From the NCBI GenBank assembly GCA_028825045.1, contig JAPKAY010000013.1, positions 1-64,000 on the forward strand: a stretch of DNA of 64,000 nt, read 5' to 3'. Source of the DNA: Halioglobus sp. GTDB taxonomy: Bacteria; Pseudomonadota; Gammaproteobacteria; Pseudomonadales; Halieaceae. Below, piece after piece: positions 54,255 through 62,980 of the stretch (positions are counted from its first letter, which is position 1; every line of letters begins with the position of its first letter). The position numbers and the translations under genes were made by a program. The notes beneath the pieces are model-generated. The model did not search any database and had not been told where the DNA came from. It saw only the letters and a list, made by a program, of their open reading frames with translations.

Positions 54255-54311
54255 CTTCGGGTCGCCTGATACCAGGGCACTTTTTTTGCACATCAAATAG
54301 GACGGTAATCT

Positions 54312-55622
54312 ATGGCATGGGACTTCGAAACCGAACCTGAATTCCAACAGCAGCTAGACTGGATGGACCGCTTCGTACGTGAGGAAATCGAGTCCATCGG
54401 TCTGGTGTGGAGTAAGCCGACAGACCCCTTCGACGTCCACAACAAAACAACCTGCGCCCTGATCAAACCCCTGCAGCAGGAAGTTCGTAAGCGCGGCCTC
54501 TGGGCGTGCCACCTTACGCCTGAGCTGGGTGGCCAGGGTTACGGTCAGGTAAAGCTGGCCCTTATGAATGAAATACTGGGGCGCACCACCTGGGCCTCGC
54601 GAGTTTTTGGCACGCAGGCGCCAGACACAGGTAACGCGGAGATCATTGCCCATTACGGCACCGATGCTCAAAAGGATCGCTATCTGCAACCGCTGCTTAA
54701 CGGTGATATTGTTTCCTGCTATTCAATGACAGAGCCGCAAGCAGGCTCTGATCCCGGACAGTTTACCTGCCAAGCCCGGCGTGAGGGTGATGAGTGGGTT
54801 ATCCAGGGTGAAAAATATTTCTCGTCACATGCCGACTTCGCTGAATTTCTCATTGTAATGGCTATTACCGACCCGGAAGTGCCCGTTCATAAGGGTGCCA
54901 CCATGTTCCTGGTCCCGCGCTCCACACCCGGCATTGAGATTCTGCGCAACGTCGGTCTGATGCACGAGAGTCTCGACGAAGCCGGGAGTCACGGCTGGGT
55001 TCGCTACAACAACGTCCGCCTGCCAGCCGACTCGGTATTGGGAGAACCCGGCAAAGCCTTTGAGCTCGCGCAAAAAAGATTGGGCGGCGGGCGAATTCAT
55101 CATGCAATGCGTACCGTCGCCTACTGTAAAAAAGCACTGGATATGCTGTGTGAACGCGCGCTCAGCCGCTACACCCAGGGCAGTCTTTTATCTGAAAAGC
55201 AGACCATACAAAACTACATCGCCGACTCTTTTATTCAACTTGAACAATTTCGTCTACTAGTGCTGTATGCCGCTTGGTGGTGCGACAAGGGTGATCGCTA
55301 CAAATCGCGGGCGTACATTTCAGCGGTGAAAGTACAGGCGGCAGAAGTACTACATGACATTGTGCGCCGCGCCGTACAGGTCCATGGTGCGCTAGGCTGC
55401 TCCAACGAGACGCCACTTGCCAATCTGTGGATGACCGTGCCAACCATGGGCATAGTGGATGGGCCCAGCGAAGTCCATCGGATGACAGTGGCAAAGCAAG
55501 TACTACGCCAGCATCAACCCTCGCCGGATTCACTGTGGCCAAGCGAGTGGCTTCCGCCGAAGATTGCTGCTGCGCGCAAGAAATACGCCGACATTCTTGA
55601 CGATACCGTAGGCAACCTCTGA
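54312..55622 (+). CDS. ACAD10/11- or LvaC-like acyl-CoA dehydrogenase-family protein
   Basis: A 436-residue ACAD-family protein, longer than its neighbours. YSMTEPQAGSDPGQFTCQARR is the FAD/substrate motif; RLGGGRIHHAMRTVAYCKKALDM and the end segment GIVDGPSEVHRMTVAKQVLRQH (DGPxEVH) are typical of the ACAD10/ACAD11/LvaC branch. In Pseudomonas LvaC acts on a 4-phosphoacyl-CoA and not as an ordinary dehydrogenase. Directly followed, with 1-bp overlap, by an APH-like kinase gene, as in the LvaA/LvaC partnership and in the fused mammalian proteins. AGGA precedes the ATG. Confidence 0.88.
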   Translation: MAWDFETEPEFQQQLDWMDRFVREEIESIGLVWSKPTDPFDVHNKTTCALIKPLQQEVRKRGLWACHLTPELGGQGYGQVKLALMNEILGRTTWASRVFGTQAPDTGNAEIIAHYGTDAQKDRYLQPLLNGDIVSCYSMTEPQAGSDPGQFTCQARREGDEWVIQGEKYFSSHADFAEFLIVMAITDPEVPVHKGATMFLVPRSTPGIEILRNVGLMHESLDEAGSHGWVRYNNVRLPADSVLGEPGKAFELAQKRLGGGRIHHAMRTVAYCKKALDMLCERALSRYTQGSLLSEKQTIQNYIADSFIQLEQFRLLVLYAAWWCDKGDRYKSRAYISAVKVQAAEVLHDIVRRAVQVHGALGCSNETPLANLWMTVPTMGIVDGPSEVHRMTVAKQVLRQHQPSPDSLWPSEWLPPKIAAARKKYADILDDTVGNL

Positions 55623-56683
55623 TGAATGAAACGTCCGAGGGCCACAGCGACACAGAACCCACTCTGAACGCTGGCGCGCTTGTACAATGGATGGACGCCC
55701 AGAAACTGCCCGGCAGCGGCTCTCCCCTGGCAACTCGTTATATCAGCGGCGGCGCCTCCAACGAGATCTTTGAACTGCAGCGGGGTGATGTTCGCATGGC
55801 ACTGCGTAAGCCACCGACCAAAGTGCCACCGGGTCGCAACGAAATTATGCTGCGAGAATATCGCGTCATTGCGGCCTTAAAGGGTACCGACGTACCGCAT
55901 CCACGAGGTATCGCGGTTTGCGACGACACTTCGGTCCTGGGATCATGCTTCTACATCATGGGGCACATCGACGGCTGGACGCCGATGGGGCAACTGCCAC
56001 CACCTTTTGTGAGCGCCCCAAAACTACGGGCTGCGATGGCATACGAACTGGTTGATGCGATTGCATTACTTGGCCAGGTCGACTGGCGAGCGGCTGGACT
56101 GGAGGGCTTCGGCAAACCTGAGGGTTTCCTCAATCGACAGGTAGATCGCTGGCTGGCTCATCTAGCCAAGATTCAGTTTCGAGATATCCCCGGCCTGCAG
56201 GAGGCAGCAAGTTGGCTACGCATACACACTCCCAAGCATTTTAGGGCGGGCATCATGCATGGCGACTACCAGTTCGCCAATGTAATGTTCCACCATGGCC
56301 AAGAGGCAAAGCTGGCGGCCATCGTCGACTGGGAAATGGCCACAGTCGGCGACCCTCTGCTGGATTTGGCCTGGATACTCATGACCTGGCCCGACCCCGA
56401 TGAAGACCGTAGCGCTGGTTACGTAGACTTTAGCGGCATGCCCTCCCGCGAAGAACTGATGCATCGCTACGCCACCATCAGTGGCCTGCCAGTGGATGCC
56501 ATGGACTATTACATTGTGCTGGCCCGGTTCAAAATGGCCTGCGTACTCGAAGCAGGTTACGCCCGCTACGTGCAAGGCGGTGCCGACAACCCCAAGATGG
56601 CAATGTTCGGTGATGTTGTGCTGGATATGGCGGAAAAGGCTCACTTCCTCGCAAATACTTCACCGTTGCGCGCCACCTCGTAA
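55622..56683 (+). CDS. APH-like phosphotransferase, LvaA/ACAD10-11 kinase type
   Basis: A 353-residue kinase of the aminoglycoside-phosphotransferase/choline-kinase fold. Motifs: catalytic loop MHGDYQFANVMF (HxDxxxxN), metal-binding IVDWEMATVGDPLLDLAW, and N-terminal SGGASNEIFELQRGD as the nucleotide-binding start. The pairing with an ACAD11-like gene (TGATG overlap) points to phosphorylation of 4-hydroxyacyl-CoA rather than an antibiotic. The small third protein LvaB of the levulinate system is not present here. Confidence 0.87.
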   Translation: MNETSEGHSDTEPTLNAGALVQWMDAQKLPGSGSPLATRYISGGASNEIFELQRGDVRMALRKPPTKVPPGRNEIMLREYRVIAALKGTDVPHPRGIAVCDDTSVLGSCFYIMGHIDGWTPMGQLPPPFVSAPKLRAAMAYELVDAIALLGQVDWRAAGLEGFGKPEGFLNRQVDRWLAHLAKIQFRDIPGLQEAASWLRIHTPKHFRAGIMHGDYQFANVMFHHGQEAKLAAIVDWEMATVGDPLLDLAWILMTWPDPDEDRSAGYVDFSGMPSREELMHRYATISGLPVDAMDYYIVLARFKMACVLEAGYARYVQGGADNPKMAMFGDVVLDMAEKAHFLANTSPLRATS

Positions 56684-56714
56684 AAGAAGCTATATCCATC
56701 CCGCTATTTTTTAA

Positions 56715-56730
56715 CATGACAGATGTCTTT
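56715..56730. promoter_or_regulatory. recurring 16-bp palindrome, site 7
   Basis: CATGACA-GA-TGTCTTT on the plus strand: 12 of 14 half-site positions match. It is 68 bp before the amidohydrolase gene at 56798 and suggests that this gene has its own promoter although it follows the kinase gene in the same direction. Confidence 0.58.
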
Positions 56731-56797
56731 TAAAGTTCTATATTGGGGCGCAGGCTTGAAGTTATACTCAGATAGAAACGTGCACACGGAGAACACA

Positions 56798-57904
56798 ATG
56801 CAGTACAAGACCATCGATTGCGACCAGCATGTGATTGAACCCCCAGACCTATGGGAAAATTACCTACCAAAAAAACACCAGGAACTTGCTCCGAAGTTAG
56901 TCAAGGATAAAGATGGCGGAGACGCCTGGCTTCTCGGGGAAGCGGTGGAATCACTGGGGCTGGTGGCGGCAATGAACCAAACACCCAAAACTCTGAAATG
57001 GACCGGAGTAAAGTATGCCGAAATGCACCCCGGCATTTACGAGCCCGCTTCCCGACTTGAGCTCATGGATGAAGATCGCATAGATGCTGCAGTTTTCTTC
57101 CCGCCGCAGCGCACCATGATTTACTTTATGGGGCAGGAAAAGGAATTCTCGTTAGCGGGCATGCAGGCTTACAACAATTTTATAGCCGATTTTTGCAATC
57201 ACAAGCCAGAGCGACTCGGCGCTATCTTCCAAATGCCGGCCACCGGCATAGAAGATTCAGTGGCGGAACTGGGACGCGCTAAAGAAGCAGGAGCCAAAGG
57301 TGTGGGACTGGCCACCTGGCCCAGCGGCGAGGCAATTCTCTCTGCACAGGACGATCAATTCTGGGCAGCCGCTGAAGAAATGAAAATGCCCATTCATATC
57401 CACATCGGCTTGACGCCCCCCACGGTAAAAACAAAACGCTGGGCTGAGAAAGGCGGTGCGTCTCAACTAGTGCAGTTTTCCACCACCATGAGTCGGATGC
57501 CGATACTATTTGCAGAGTTCATTTTTAACGGTGTATTCGAGCGCTACCCAGGACTCACCATTGTCGGTGGAGAGGTTGGTGCTGGCTGGGTGCCCTTCTT
57601 CAAACAGGAACTGGATGACCGGTATCGACGCAACCGTTACTGGACCGGGGTTAATCTTTCAATGCTGCCTAGTGACTACTACTTGCGAAATTGCAAAGTT
57701 GGCGTGGTGAGTGATCAATTTGGTATTCAGAATTGCGACTCCGTGGGCGTAGATACCATGATGTGGTGCAGCGACTTTCCTCACCACATTACTGACTGGC
57801 CGAATTCACATCACCTGATTAATTCGATGTCGCAGGGTTTGGATGAGGCGAAAAAACGGAAGATATTTTGTGAAACCGCTGGCAAGCTTTACGGCTTTAT
57901 CTAG
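56798..57904 (+). CDS. amidohydrolase-2 family metal-dependent hydrolase/decarboxylase
   Basis: A 368-residue ACMSD-type amidohydrolase. Metal-site motifs CDQHVIEPPDLW at the start, IHIHIGLTPP in the middle and MWCSDFPHHITDWP at the end. Related to the protein at 12497 but shorter; both are at the edges of the catabolic island. The start is the ATG at 56798, after GGAG; an ATG at 56723 upstream is in frame but lies next to the palindrome and would add an unconserved stretch. Substrate unknown. Confidence 0.88.
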   Translation: MQYKTIDCDQHVIEPPDLWENYLPKKHQELAPKLVKDKDGGDAWLLGEAVESLGLVAAMNQTPKTLKWTGVKYAEMHPGIYEPASRLELMDEDRIDAAVFFPPQRTMIYFMGQEKEFSLAGMQAYNNFIADFCNHKPERLGAIFQMPATGIEDSVAELGRAKEAGAKGVGLATWPSGEAILSAQDDQFWAAAEEMKMPIHIHIGLTPPTVKTKRWAEKGGASQLVQFSTTMSRMPILFAEFIFNGVFERYPGLTIVGGEVGAGWVPFFKQELDDRYRRNRYWTGVNLSMLPSDYYLRNCKVGVVSDQFGIQNCDSVGVDTMMWCSDFPHHITDWPNSHHLINSMSQGLDEAKKRKIFCETAGKLYGFI

Positions 57905-58085
57905 GCGTCTAAAAGGTACTGCACAAGAGCCTTATGCCAATGCCACGGGGCTCCACACGCTGCGCTTGCAAGGACTAAGTCGGCGCCGATTACAGCGGTT
58001 TCAACGACCAATCTTCAACTACTAAACCAGTCAAAACAGGGCTGCCACGCAGCTCTCAATCTATTGCTGGGTTTTGGCTATCAGT

Positions 58086-58358
58086 CTATTGGAAGAAGTT
58101 GGCGGCCTTGGCCTTGATCTCGTCGGCCTTATCTTCGCCTGCGTCCGCCAATTCTTTCAGATAAGCCTGACCGTCAGCCATCTTGCCCTTGATATCGTTA
58201 ACCTGGGTAAGGAACTGCTCCTCAAGATCGGCTCCCGCCACGTCAGCTTCCGCCTGGGCCTTCTTGGCACTGGCTTTCGCTTGCGCTGCTTCAAGCTGCT
58301 CGTCATAGGCAGCCATTTGCTTTTCAACTTTTTCTTTCAGTAGTCCTATCAGACTCAT
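58086..58358 (-). CDS. small coiled-coil protein of unknown function
   Basis: A 90-residue, alanine- and lysine/glutamate-rich protein, almost wholly helical by composition, with heptad-like spacing (LKEKVEKQMAAYDEQLEAAQ). No signal or membrane segment. GGAGAA precedes the ATG. I do not recognise a family; it could be an abundant structural, stress or phasin-like protein. Surrounding gaps hold nothing obvious. Confidence 0.65.
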   Translation of the reverse strand: MSLIGLLKEKVEKQMAAYDEQLEAAQAKASAKKAQAEADVAGADLEEQFLTQVNDIKGKMADGQAYLKELADAGEDKADEIKAKAANFFQ

Positions 58359-58630
58359 TGCACGCTTCTCCTTTTGCCGATACCTGCATTAGTGCTCACT
58401 CATTGTAATATTTCAAGCTGCGGCTCTCCACTGGCACTGCATCGCTCAGTCACAACCCGGCAGTTGGGTGCCGCAAACTGCTTGGAAATCTTCAACTTTC
58501 TCCACCAATTTCCCAGACCGACAGACGTCAGGATCATCATAGGGCGAGTCTCGGACAACGTTGCCCTGCTCCATGAGGACAACCCTAACCTTCTTGAGCT
58601 TTTCGGCCGATTTATCAGTATACCGTCCGA

Positions 58631-59413
58631 CTAAACCTCGCCGCCTCTTCTATGGCCACGACGACGAAGAATAATGATCAATAACAGCAGGCCAGCTGCG
58701 CTCATCAGGAGCGATGTCATTTGCAGTTGTGCAACATAGGGCTCACGCAGAGACTCAAGCAGTCCCTTAGCGCCCTCGTGAAGCACCAGATAAAGCAAGG
58801 CAATCTGACCATCGAAACTCCGCCTGCCATCAAACCACATAAGAAAAATACCAACGGCAAAGGATGCGGCCATAAACAGGAAGTGTAGTGGCAGTACCGG
58901 GTGACTGGGGTGCGCAGAATGATCGAGCAAACCCGCCTGAAGCTGGAGATACCAGACCTGACTACCGGGCTGATAGCTGAGGCAATAGGCCGAATCGCAC
59001 TCAGGGCCAGTGCAACAACCATTCATAAAACAGCTGATGCGCACCAGCGCAAACGCAAAACAGACCGTAATCGCTAATACGTCGAGAAACCTGAACAGAG
59101 GTAAGGAGGGCAAAATCCACCGCTTGAGCAACGGACCTATAAGCACAATTGCCAGAAGCGCACCTGGGTATCGCAAACCACCGCGCCATTCTGCCGACAG
59201 AGGCTGGTAAGGTTGCCAGTCACGTACGTACAGGGAAAACAGTTTCGCGCCAAGGAACGCGGCCACAGCAACGCATAGCAGCAGGATAATCGCACGGCCA
59301 GCCCGAACGCCGTCGTTACGAAGATAGAGTATGAAGAACAGAATGCCGAATAGTGCTATGGGTGAAATCAGGGCTCGTAATGCGTCCAGACCAAAAAGAC
59401 CGCCAGGGTACAT
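58631..59413 (-). CDS. Lgt-like (prolipoprotein diacylglyceryl transferase family) membrane protein
   Basis: A 260-residue integral membrane protein with about seven hydrophobic segments. LRYPGALLAIVLIGP and RISCFMNGCCTG correspond to conserved Lgt-family blocks, but the usual GR-x-GNF/GCF is changed to VRISCF, and the C-terminus ends in a very basic tail (RRRGHRRGGEV). The main housekeeping lgt is normally next to thyA, which is not here, so this is probably a divergent paralogue with another lipid-transfer role. It follows the large haem protein gene in the same direction. Confidence 0.75.
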   Translation of the reverse strand: MYPGGLFGLDALRALISPIALFGILFFILYLRNDGVRAGRAIILLLCVAVAAFLGAKLFSLYVRDWQPYQPLSAEWRGGLRYPGALLAIVLIGPLLKRWILPSLPLFRFLDVLAITVCFAFALVRISCFMNGCCTGPECDSAYCLSYQPGSQVWYLQLQAGLLDHSAHPSHPVLPLHFLFMAASFAVGIFLMWFDGRRSFDGQIALLYLVLHEGAKGLLESLREPYVAQLQMTSLLMSAAGLLLLIIILRRRGHRRGGEV

Positions 59414-59577
59414 AGTAATAACCGTCCCTAAAGAATTAGAAATTCAGACTTGTCTTTCGGAGCCTGTGCTATTGTTTTTTTATTGGATACAAGCTGCGTC
59501 TTCCGCGGCCAGTCGGCGAACTGCAATGGGAACACACGCTCACAGTGCGCTATGCGTGTGCTCCGCCAGAGTCGACC

Positions 59578-62517
59578 TTAACAGCCTCCTCCTTCACAGG
59601 CATCGCCAATGCCATCGTTATCGGCGTCCAACTGATCCGGATTGAAAACAACGAGGCAGTTATCTATCGAATCAGCAACCCCGTCACCGTCAAAATCAGC
59701 ATCCGCGATTAGATCACAAGCGTCACCGATGCCATCGCCATCGCTATCTTCCTGCCCATTGTTTGCGACTGACGGACAATTGTCGAGATTATCCAGTAAA
59801 CCATCCTCATCCCGGTTAATACCCATGCGGACTCCAGATCCCGGTGGGACGCAGGTGTACGTCAGCGGCCCGTCGCTCACGGCTAACGTGCGCAGTGCAG
59901 CATCGGATACCAGGCTACCGTCGTCCGAGCGGAACTGACCACTCGCTTCCAGCATCCCGCCGCGTTCTTCGCCGGCAACACTACCCTTCACGATCAACTC
60001 GCATTCAACCACAGCGCCTCCAGCCGTCAACGAATCATAAATCGTACCAGCACGCTGAATCATCATGTCTATACGTGGGCCAACTACGGCAGCGTTGGTG
60101 GCCGTTAGCGTTACCTGCTGGGCAACCATCGGAGCAAAGTCCGTAGGAAACTGAAAAGTGAACGCCTCCAGGTTCTTTTTATCAGCGGTAGTCAACGTGA
60201 AGACACCCGCAGAGAAAAAGTTAAAAGGAGTGTCAACTGAGCCGTCGTGCAGGAGACCGTTTCCACGTATCTGCGGTCCGGTATGGCTGCCAGCAGTGGA
60301 AAGCCCAAACATTCCAACCTTTTGATACACATTCCTCATGTGCGGCACTTTGAAGTTCTGGGTTTCGCCCTCGAATGTCTGGTCGCCCCCCGTCCCGAAA
60401 AAACCCTCGGCTGGGTCGAGCGTATGGCAGCCCTCACACGTTGCGATACCATCGCTATTCCCGTTGAAAAAACGAGTCTTTCCCATAGCTGCGGACGCTG
60501 AAAGCTGATTATCCAAACCACGAATCGGGTTTGGCGGGCATGCCAAACTCAACGCGAATGCGGTGAATTGATCCATTTCCGCGTCACTTATAGTACCTTC
60601 CATTCCAAGTAAACCTTCAAACGCTGGAATAAAGTTTTTGAACGATAGTTCTTCCGAACAACTTGCGCCAGTGGTTGCATTACAGGGATCAGTGCCAAAG
60701 TGGCCGTCGGCTCGATCACCGCGCCAATGGTGCGATCCATGCGATGATATACAGCGAAGCGTTTGCGTGGTCATCGGCCCCTTATTCGGATGGAACGTAT
60801 TCGCGCGGGGCAAGGGAACGGCAGAGGGAATGTTATTGGTTGTTACTTCATCATCAGGGTTGCCGAGGTTCCAGATATTGTGATCCAGGTCACCAAAAAT
60901 ATGGCAGCTGGAGCAGGATGCCTCCCCGTTACCAGATGTTGCAACTGCGTCATACAGGAGCCGACGACCCGCAACGATCTCAGGAGGTTCCGGACTGGGT
61001 AATACGTGTGTTTCAACAGTACCATTGGTGGCCAGATCAATAACCTCAACCTTATTATCAAAGCGAGCAAGAACATAGAGGCGGTTATTGGGCTCATCCA
61101 GAGCAACCCCGCTTGGACCACCACTGGTATCGATGTAGTGCGCGCTCTCAACCGTGGGATCAAAAGTCGTCTCAAAGTTAGCGCTTTCTATCTCTGCCGT
61201 ATCAAACACGCCGATCTTCCCGGAGCCAAATGCCGCAACATAAAGCTTGGCGCCGTCGCTGGAAACTACCAAATCCAAAGGCGTTGCTAGACTGTGTGCC
61301 TTCTGGTCGTTGATCGCCGCATGGTTTGCACCCGCATCGGTATGAAGTAGGTTGTAATTAATGTGCGGATTCAAGTGCTGCGCATCCACTGTACCAGTGG
61401 AGGGGTCAATCACCGTGACACGAGACTCGGACAAATGGCCCTGAACGGTACTGTTGCCGAAATCCCCGGGCCCTTCAAACTGAACGTGGTTTGGGCTCTC
61501 GATGTTGGTCACATAGACCTTACCGGTAACAGGGTTAACCGCCAGATTAAAGTTGATGGTGCCCACATGGTTAAACTCTTGAATTGAACCGAGGGACAAT
61601 GTGTTGGCATTGATAGAAAATACATCGTTGTCCGGCAGATCAAAACGCACCCGGTTGCTGCGGTTCGTTCCGTTTGCGTCAACCCAATTGTTGCCGGTTT
61701 TTTTGACGATCACGCCAACTTCAGGTCCACCGAAACTTTGGAAATTTGTAGGTGGCCCGGGCACCCCGTTGGGTCCAAAACCATCGGCTACTTCAGTCTC
61801 GTTGATTACGGTGGTCTGGTTACCTGAAAAATGCACGGCGACATACACAGTAGCGCAATCGGGGGTGACGGCCAAACCTCGCGGTGTATCACCAAAGAAA
61901 CTGAGAATGCGGAGTGGCGTTCCGCCGATAGTGTCGTCGATAATTGCGCCATCAAACACCCAAACATCCGCTCGCCCGATACCCTCGGTGGTCAATTGCG
62001 GATCTCCCGCCCCGGGAACCCCTGAAATCGACGGGTGAGTGCGGTGCTGCCCACGGTGTGCGGTGGTGATAAACGCGCGATTACATCCCGTTCCGGCAAA
62101 TACAATATCTCGTGGCTCGTCACCTACCAACAACGTGCGCACGACCTTTGCAGGACTGGCGGAAAGATCGATAATGCTCACGCTATCAGAAAGATGGTTT
62201 ACCACCCAGATCTCGTTGTTATCCCGAGCCGCAACAGAAACGGGTTCAATACCCACTGGAATAGAATCGATATGTGTCAGCGAACCGCCGGTGACGGAGA
62301 ATACCTCCAAACGATTATCCGGCGTGTTGACCACGAGAAGCGTACTGCCATTCGGCGTGAGCGCAATCGGCCTGACCTGGCCAGCCTCGAAATTAGTAAA
62401 TGAGGGCTGAGCGACTACCGAAATAGCGGCCGCCATGGTGACAAGGAGGGATAGACAAGCCAAGGTACGAGAAATCGTGGCGTGCGCTTTTCTGCGTGCA
62501 ATAGGGTGTACCTTCAT
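59578..62517 (-). CDS. large secreted di-haem c-type cytochrome with beta-propeller repeats and thrombospondin type-3 repeats
   Basis: A 979-residue exported protein. Signal peptide about 1-37. Residues about 40-510 are YVTN/NHL-like propeller repeats (for example [34 protein letters not shown]). Two CxxCH haem sites: CSSCH (535-539) and CEGCH (694-698), with a region resembling MauG/di-haem peroxidases or surface electron carriers between and after them. The C-terminus (about 900-979) has three calcium-binding thrombospondin type-3 repeats ([12 protein letters not shown]). An outer-membrane or extracellular redox role is likely. It may be co-transcribed with the Lgt-like gene 164 bp downstream. 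Confidence 0.85.
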   Translation of the reverse strand: MKVHPIARRKAHATISRTLACLSLLVTMAAAISVVAQPSFTNFEAGQVRPIALTPNGSTLLVVNTPDNRLEVFSVTGGSLTHIDSIPVGIEPVSVAARDNNEIWVVNHLSDSVSIIDLSASPAKVVRTLLVGDEPRDIVFAGTGCNRAFITTAHRGQHRTHPSISGVPGAGDPQLTTEGIGRADVWVFDGAIIDDTIGGTPLRILSFFGDTPRGLAVTPDCATVYVAVHFSGNQTTVINETEVADGFGPNGVPGPPTNFQSFGGPEVGVIVKKTGNNWVDANGTNRSNRVRFDLPDNDVFSINANTLSLGSIQEFNHVGTINFNLAVNPVTGKVYVTNIESPNHVQFEGPGDFGNSTVQGHLSESRVTVIDPSTGTVDAQHLNPHINYNLLHTDAGANHAAINDQKAHSLATPLDLVVSSDGAKLYVAAFGSGKIGVFDTAEIESANFETTFDPTVESAHYIDTSGGPSGVALDEPNNRLYVLARFDNKVEVIDLATNGTVETHVLPSPEPPEIVAGRRLLYDAVATSGNGEASCSSCHIFGDLDHNIWNLGNPDDEVTTNNIPSAVPLPRANTFHPNKGPMTTQTLRCISSHGSHHWRGDRADGHFGTDPCNATTGASCSEELSFKNFIPAFEGLLGMEGTISDAEMDQFTAFALSLACPPNPIRGLDNQLSASAAMGKTRFFNGNSDGIATCEGCHTLDPAEGFFGTGGDQTFEGETQNFKVPHMRNVYQKVGMFGLSTAGSHTGPQIRGNGLLHDGSVDTPFNFFSAGVFTLTTADKKNLEAFTFQFPTDFAPMVAQQVTLTATNAAVVGPRIDMMIQRAGTIYDSLTAGGAVVECELIVKGSVAGEERGGMLEASGQFRSDDGSLVSDAALRTLAVSDGPLTYTCVPPGSGVRMGINRDEDGLLDNLDNCPSVANNGQEDSDGDGIGDACDLIADADFDGDGVADSIDNCLVVFNPDQLDADNDGIGDACEGGGC

Positions 62518-62980
62518 GGGGTGAATCCTCTTTAAAACACTGCCTTTAAATCGAGGATTCCGTTTCCCGATATCGTGTAATTGAACTGCAATGAGCTGCA
62601 GATTACTACAAAGAAAATAGCGATGGCAACAGCTATCCGCAACGCCTGAGAATGGAATATGAGGCCAGCTAACTGTCAGCGGAATACCCTACTCAGAGCT
62701 CATCCGGAGCTATTGTACCTGAGGGTGAGTGATTTCTCTTCCCTGAACACCGCCCAGCGCATTGCGGAGGCAATCTAATTTAGATTATTATCATTGTTTT
62801 CATAAGCTTACCGGCGTTTCTCAGCTCCAAAAAATAGAGCGGCGCCGCGCGGTAGTTTGAGCAGAATCCGGCCATAACATAAGCAGCTTTCTTGAACATC
62901 AGGTCTTTCGCTGCTGGTAGGTCTATACAAGCAGCAAGTCATACCTTGTCAATTTGATATGACTAAAATATTGTCCCACG
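62518..62980. other. intergenic region between the di-haem protein and an acyl-CoA ligase
   Basis: A 463-bp AT-richer stretch without a credible gene. It holds an inverted repeat AATCTAA/TTAGATT (62772-62786) beside an AATGATAAT-like sequence on the minus strand that vaguely resembles a Fur box, and an incomplete relative of the recurring palindrome (CAAGTCATACCTTG at about 62935) with shorter spacing. Confidence 0.45.

Noticed and set aside
58359..58630. Short frames on both strands between the coiled-coil and Lgt-like genes
   Set aside because: No ribosome binding sites or family features; I see nothing functional in this 272-bp stretch.
62772..62800. Fur-box-like sequence upstream of the di-haem gene
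   Set aside because: Only about 12 of 19 positions match the Fur consensus and it lies 255 bp or more from the start; too weak to call.
62935..62950. CAAGTCATACCTTG, a possible eighth copy of the recurring palindrome
   Set aside because: The half-sites are right but the central spacing is 2 bp shorter, and it lies after the end of the ligase gene and far from the di-haem gene start.
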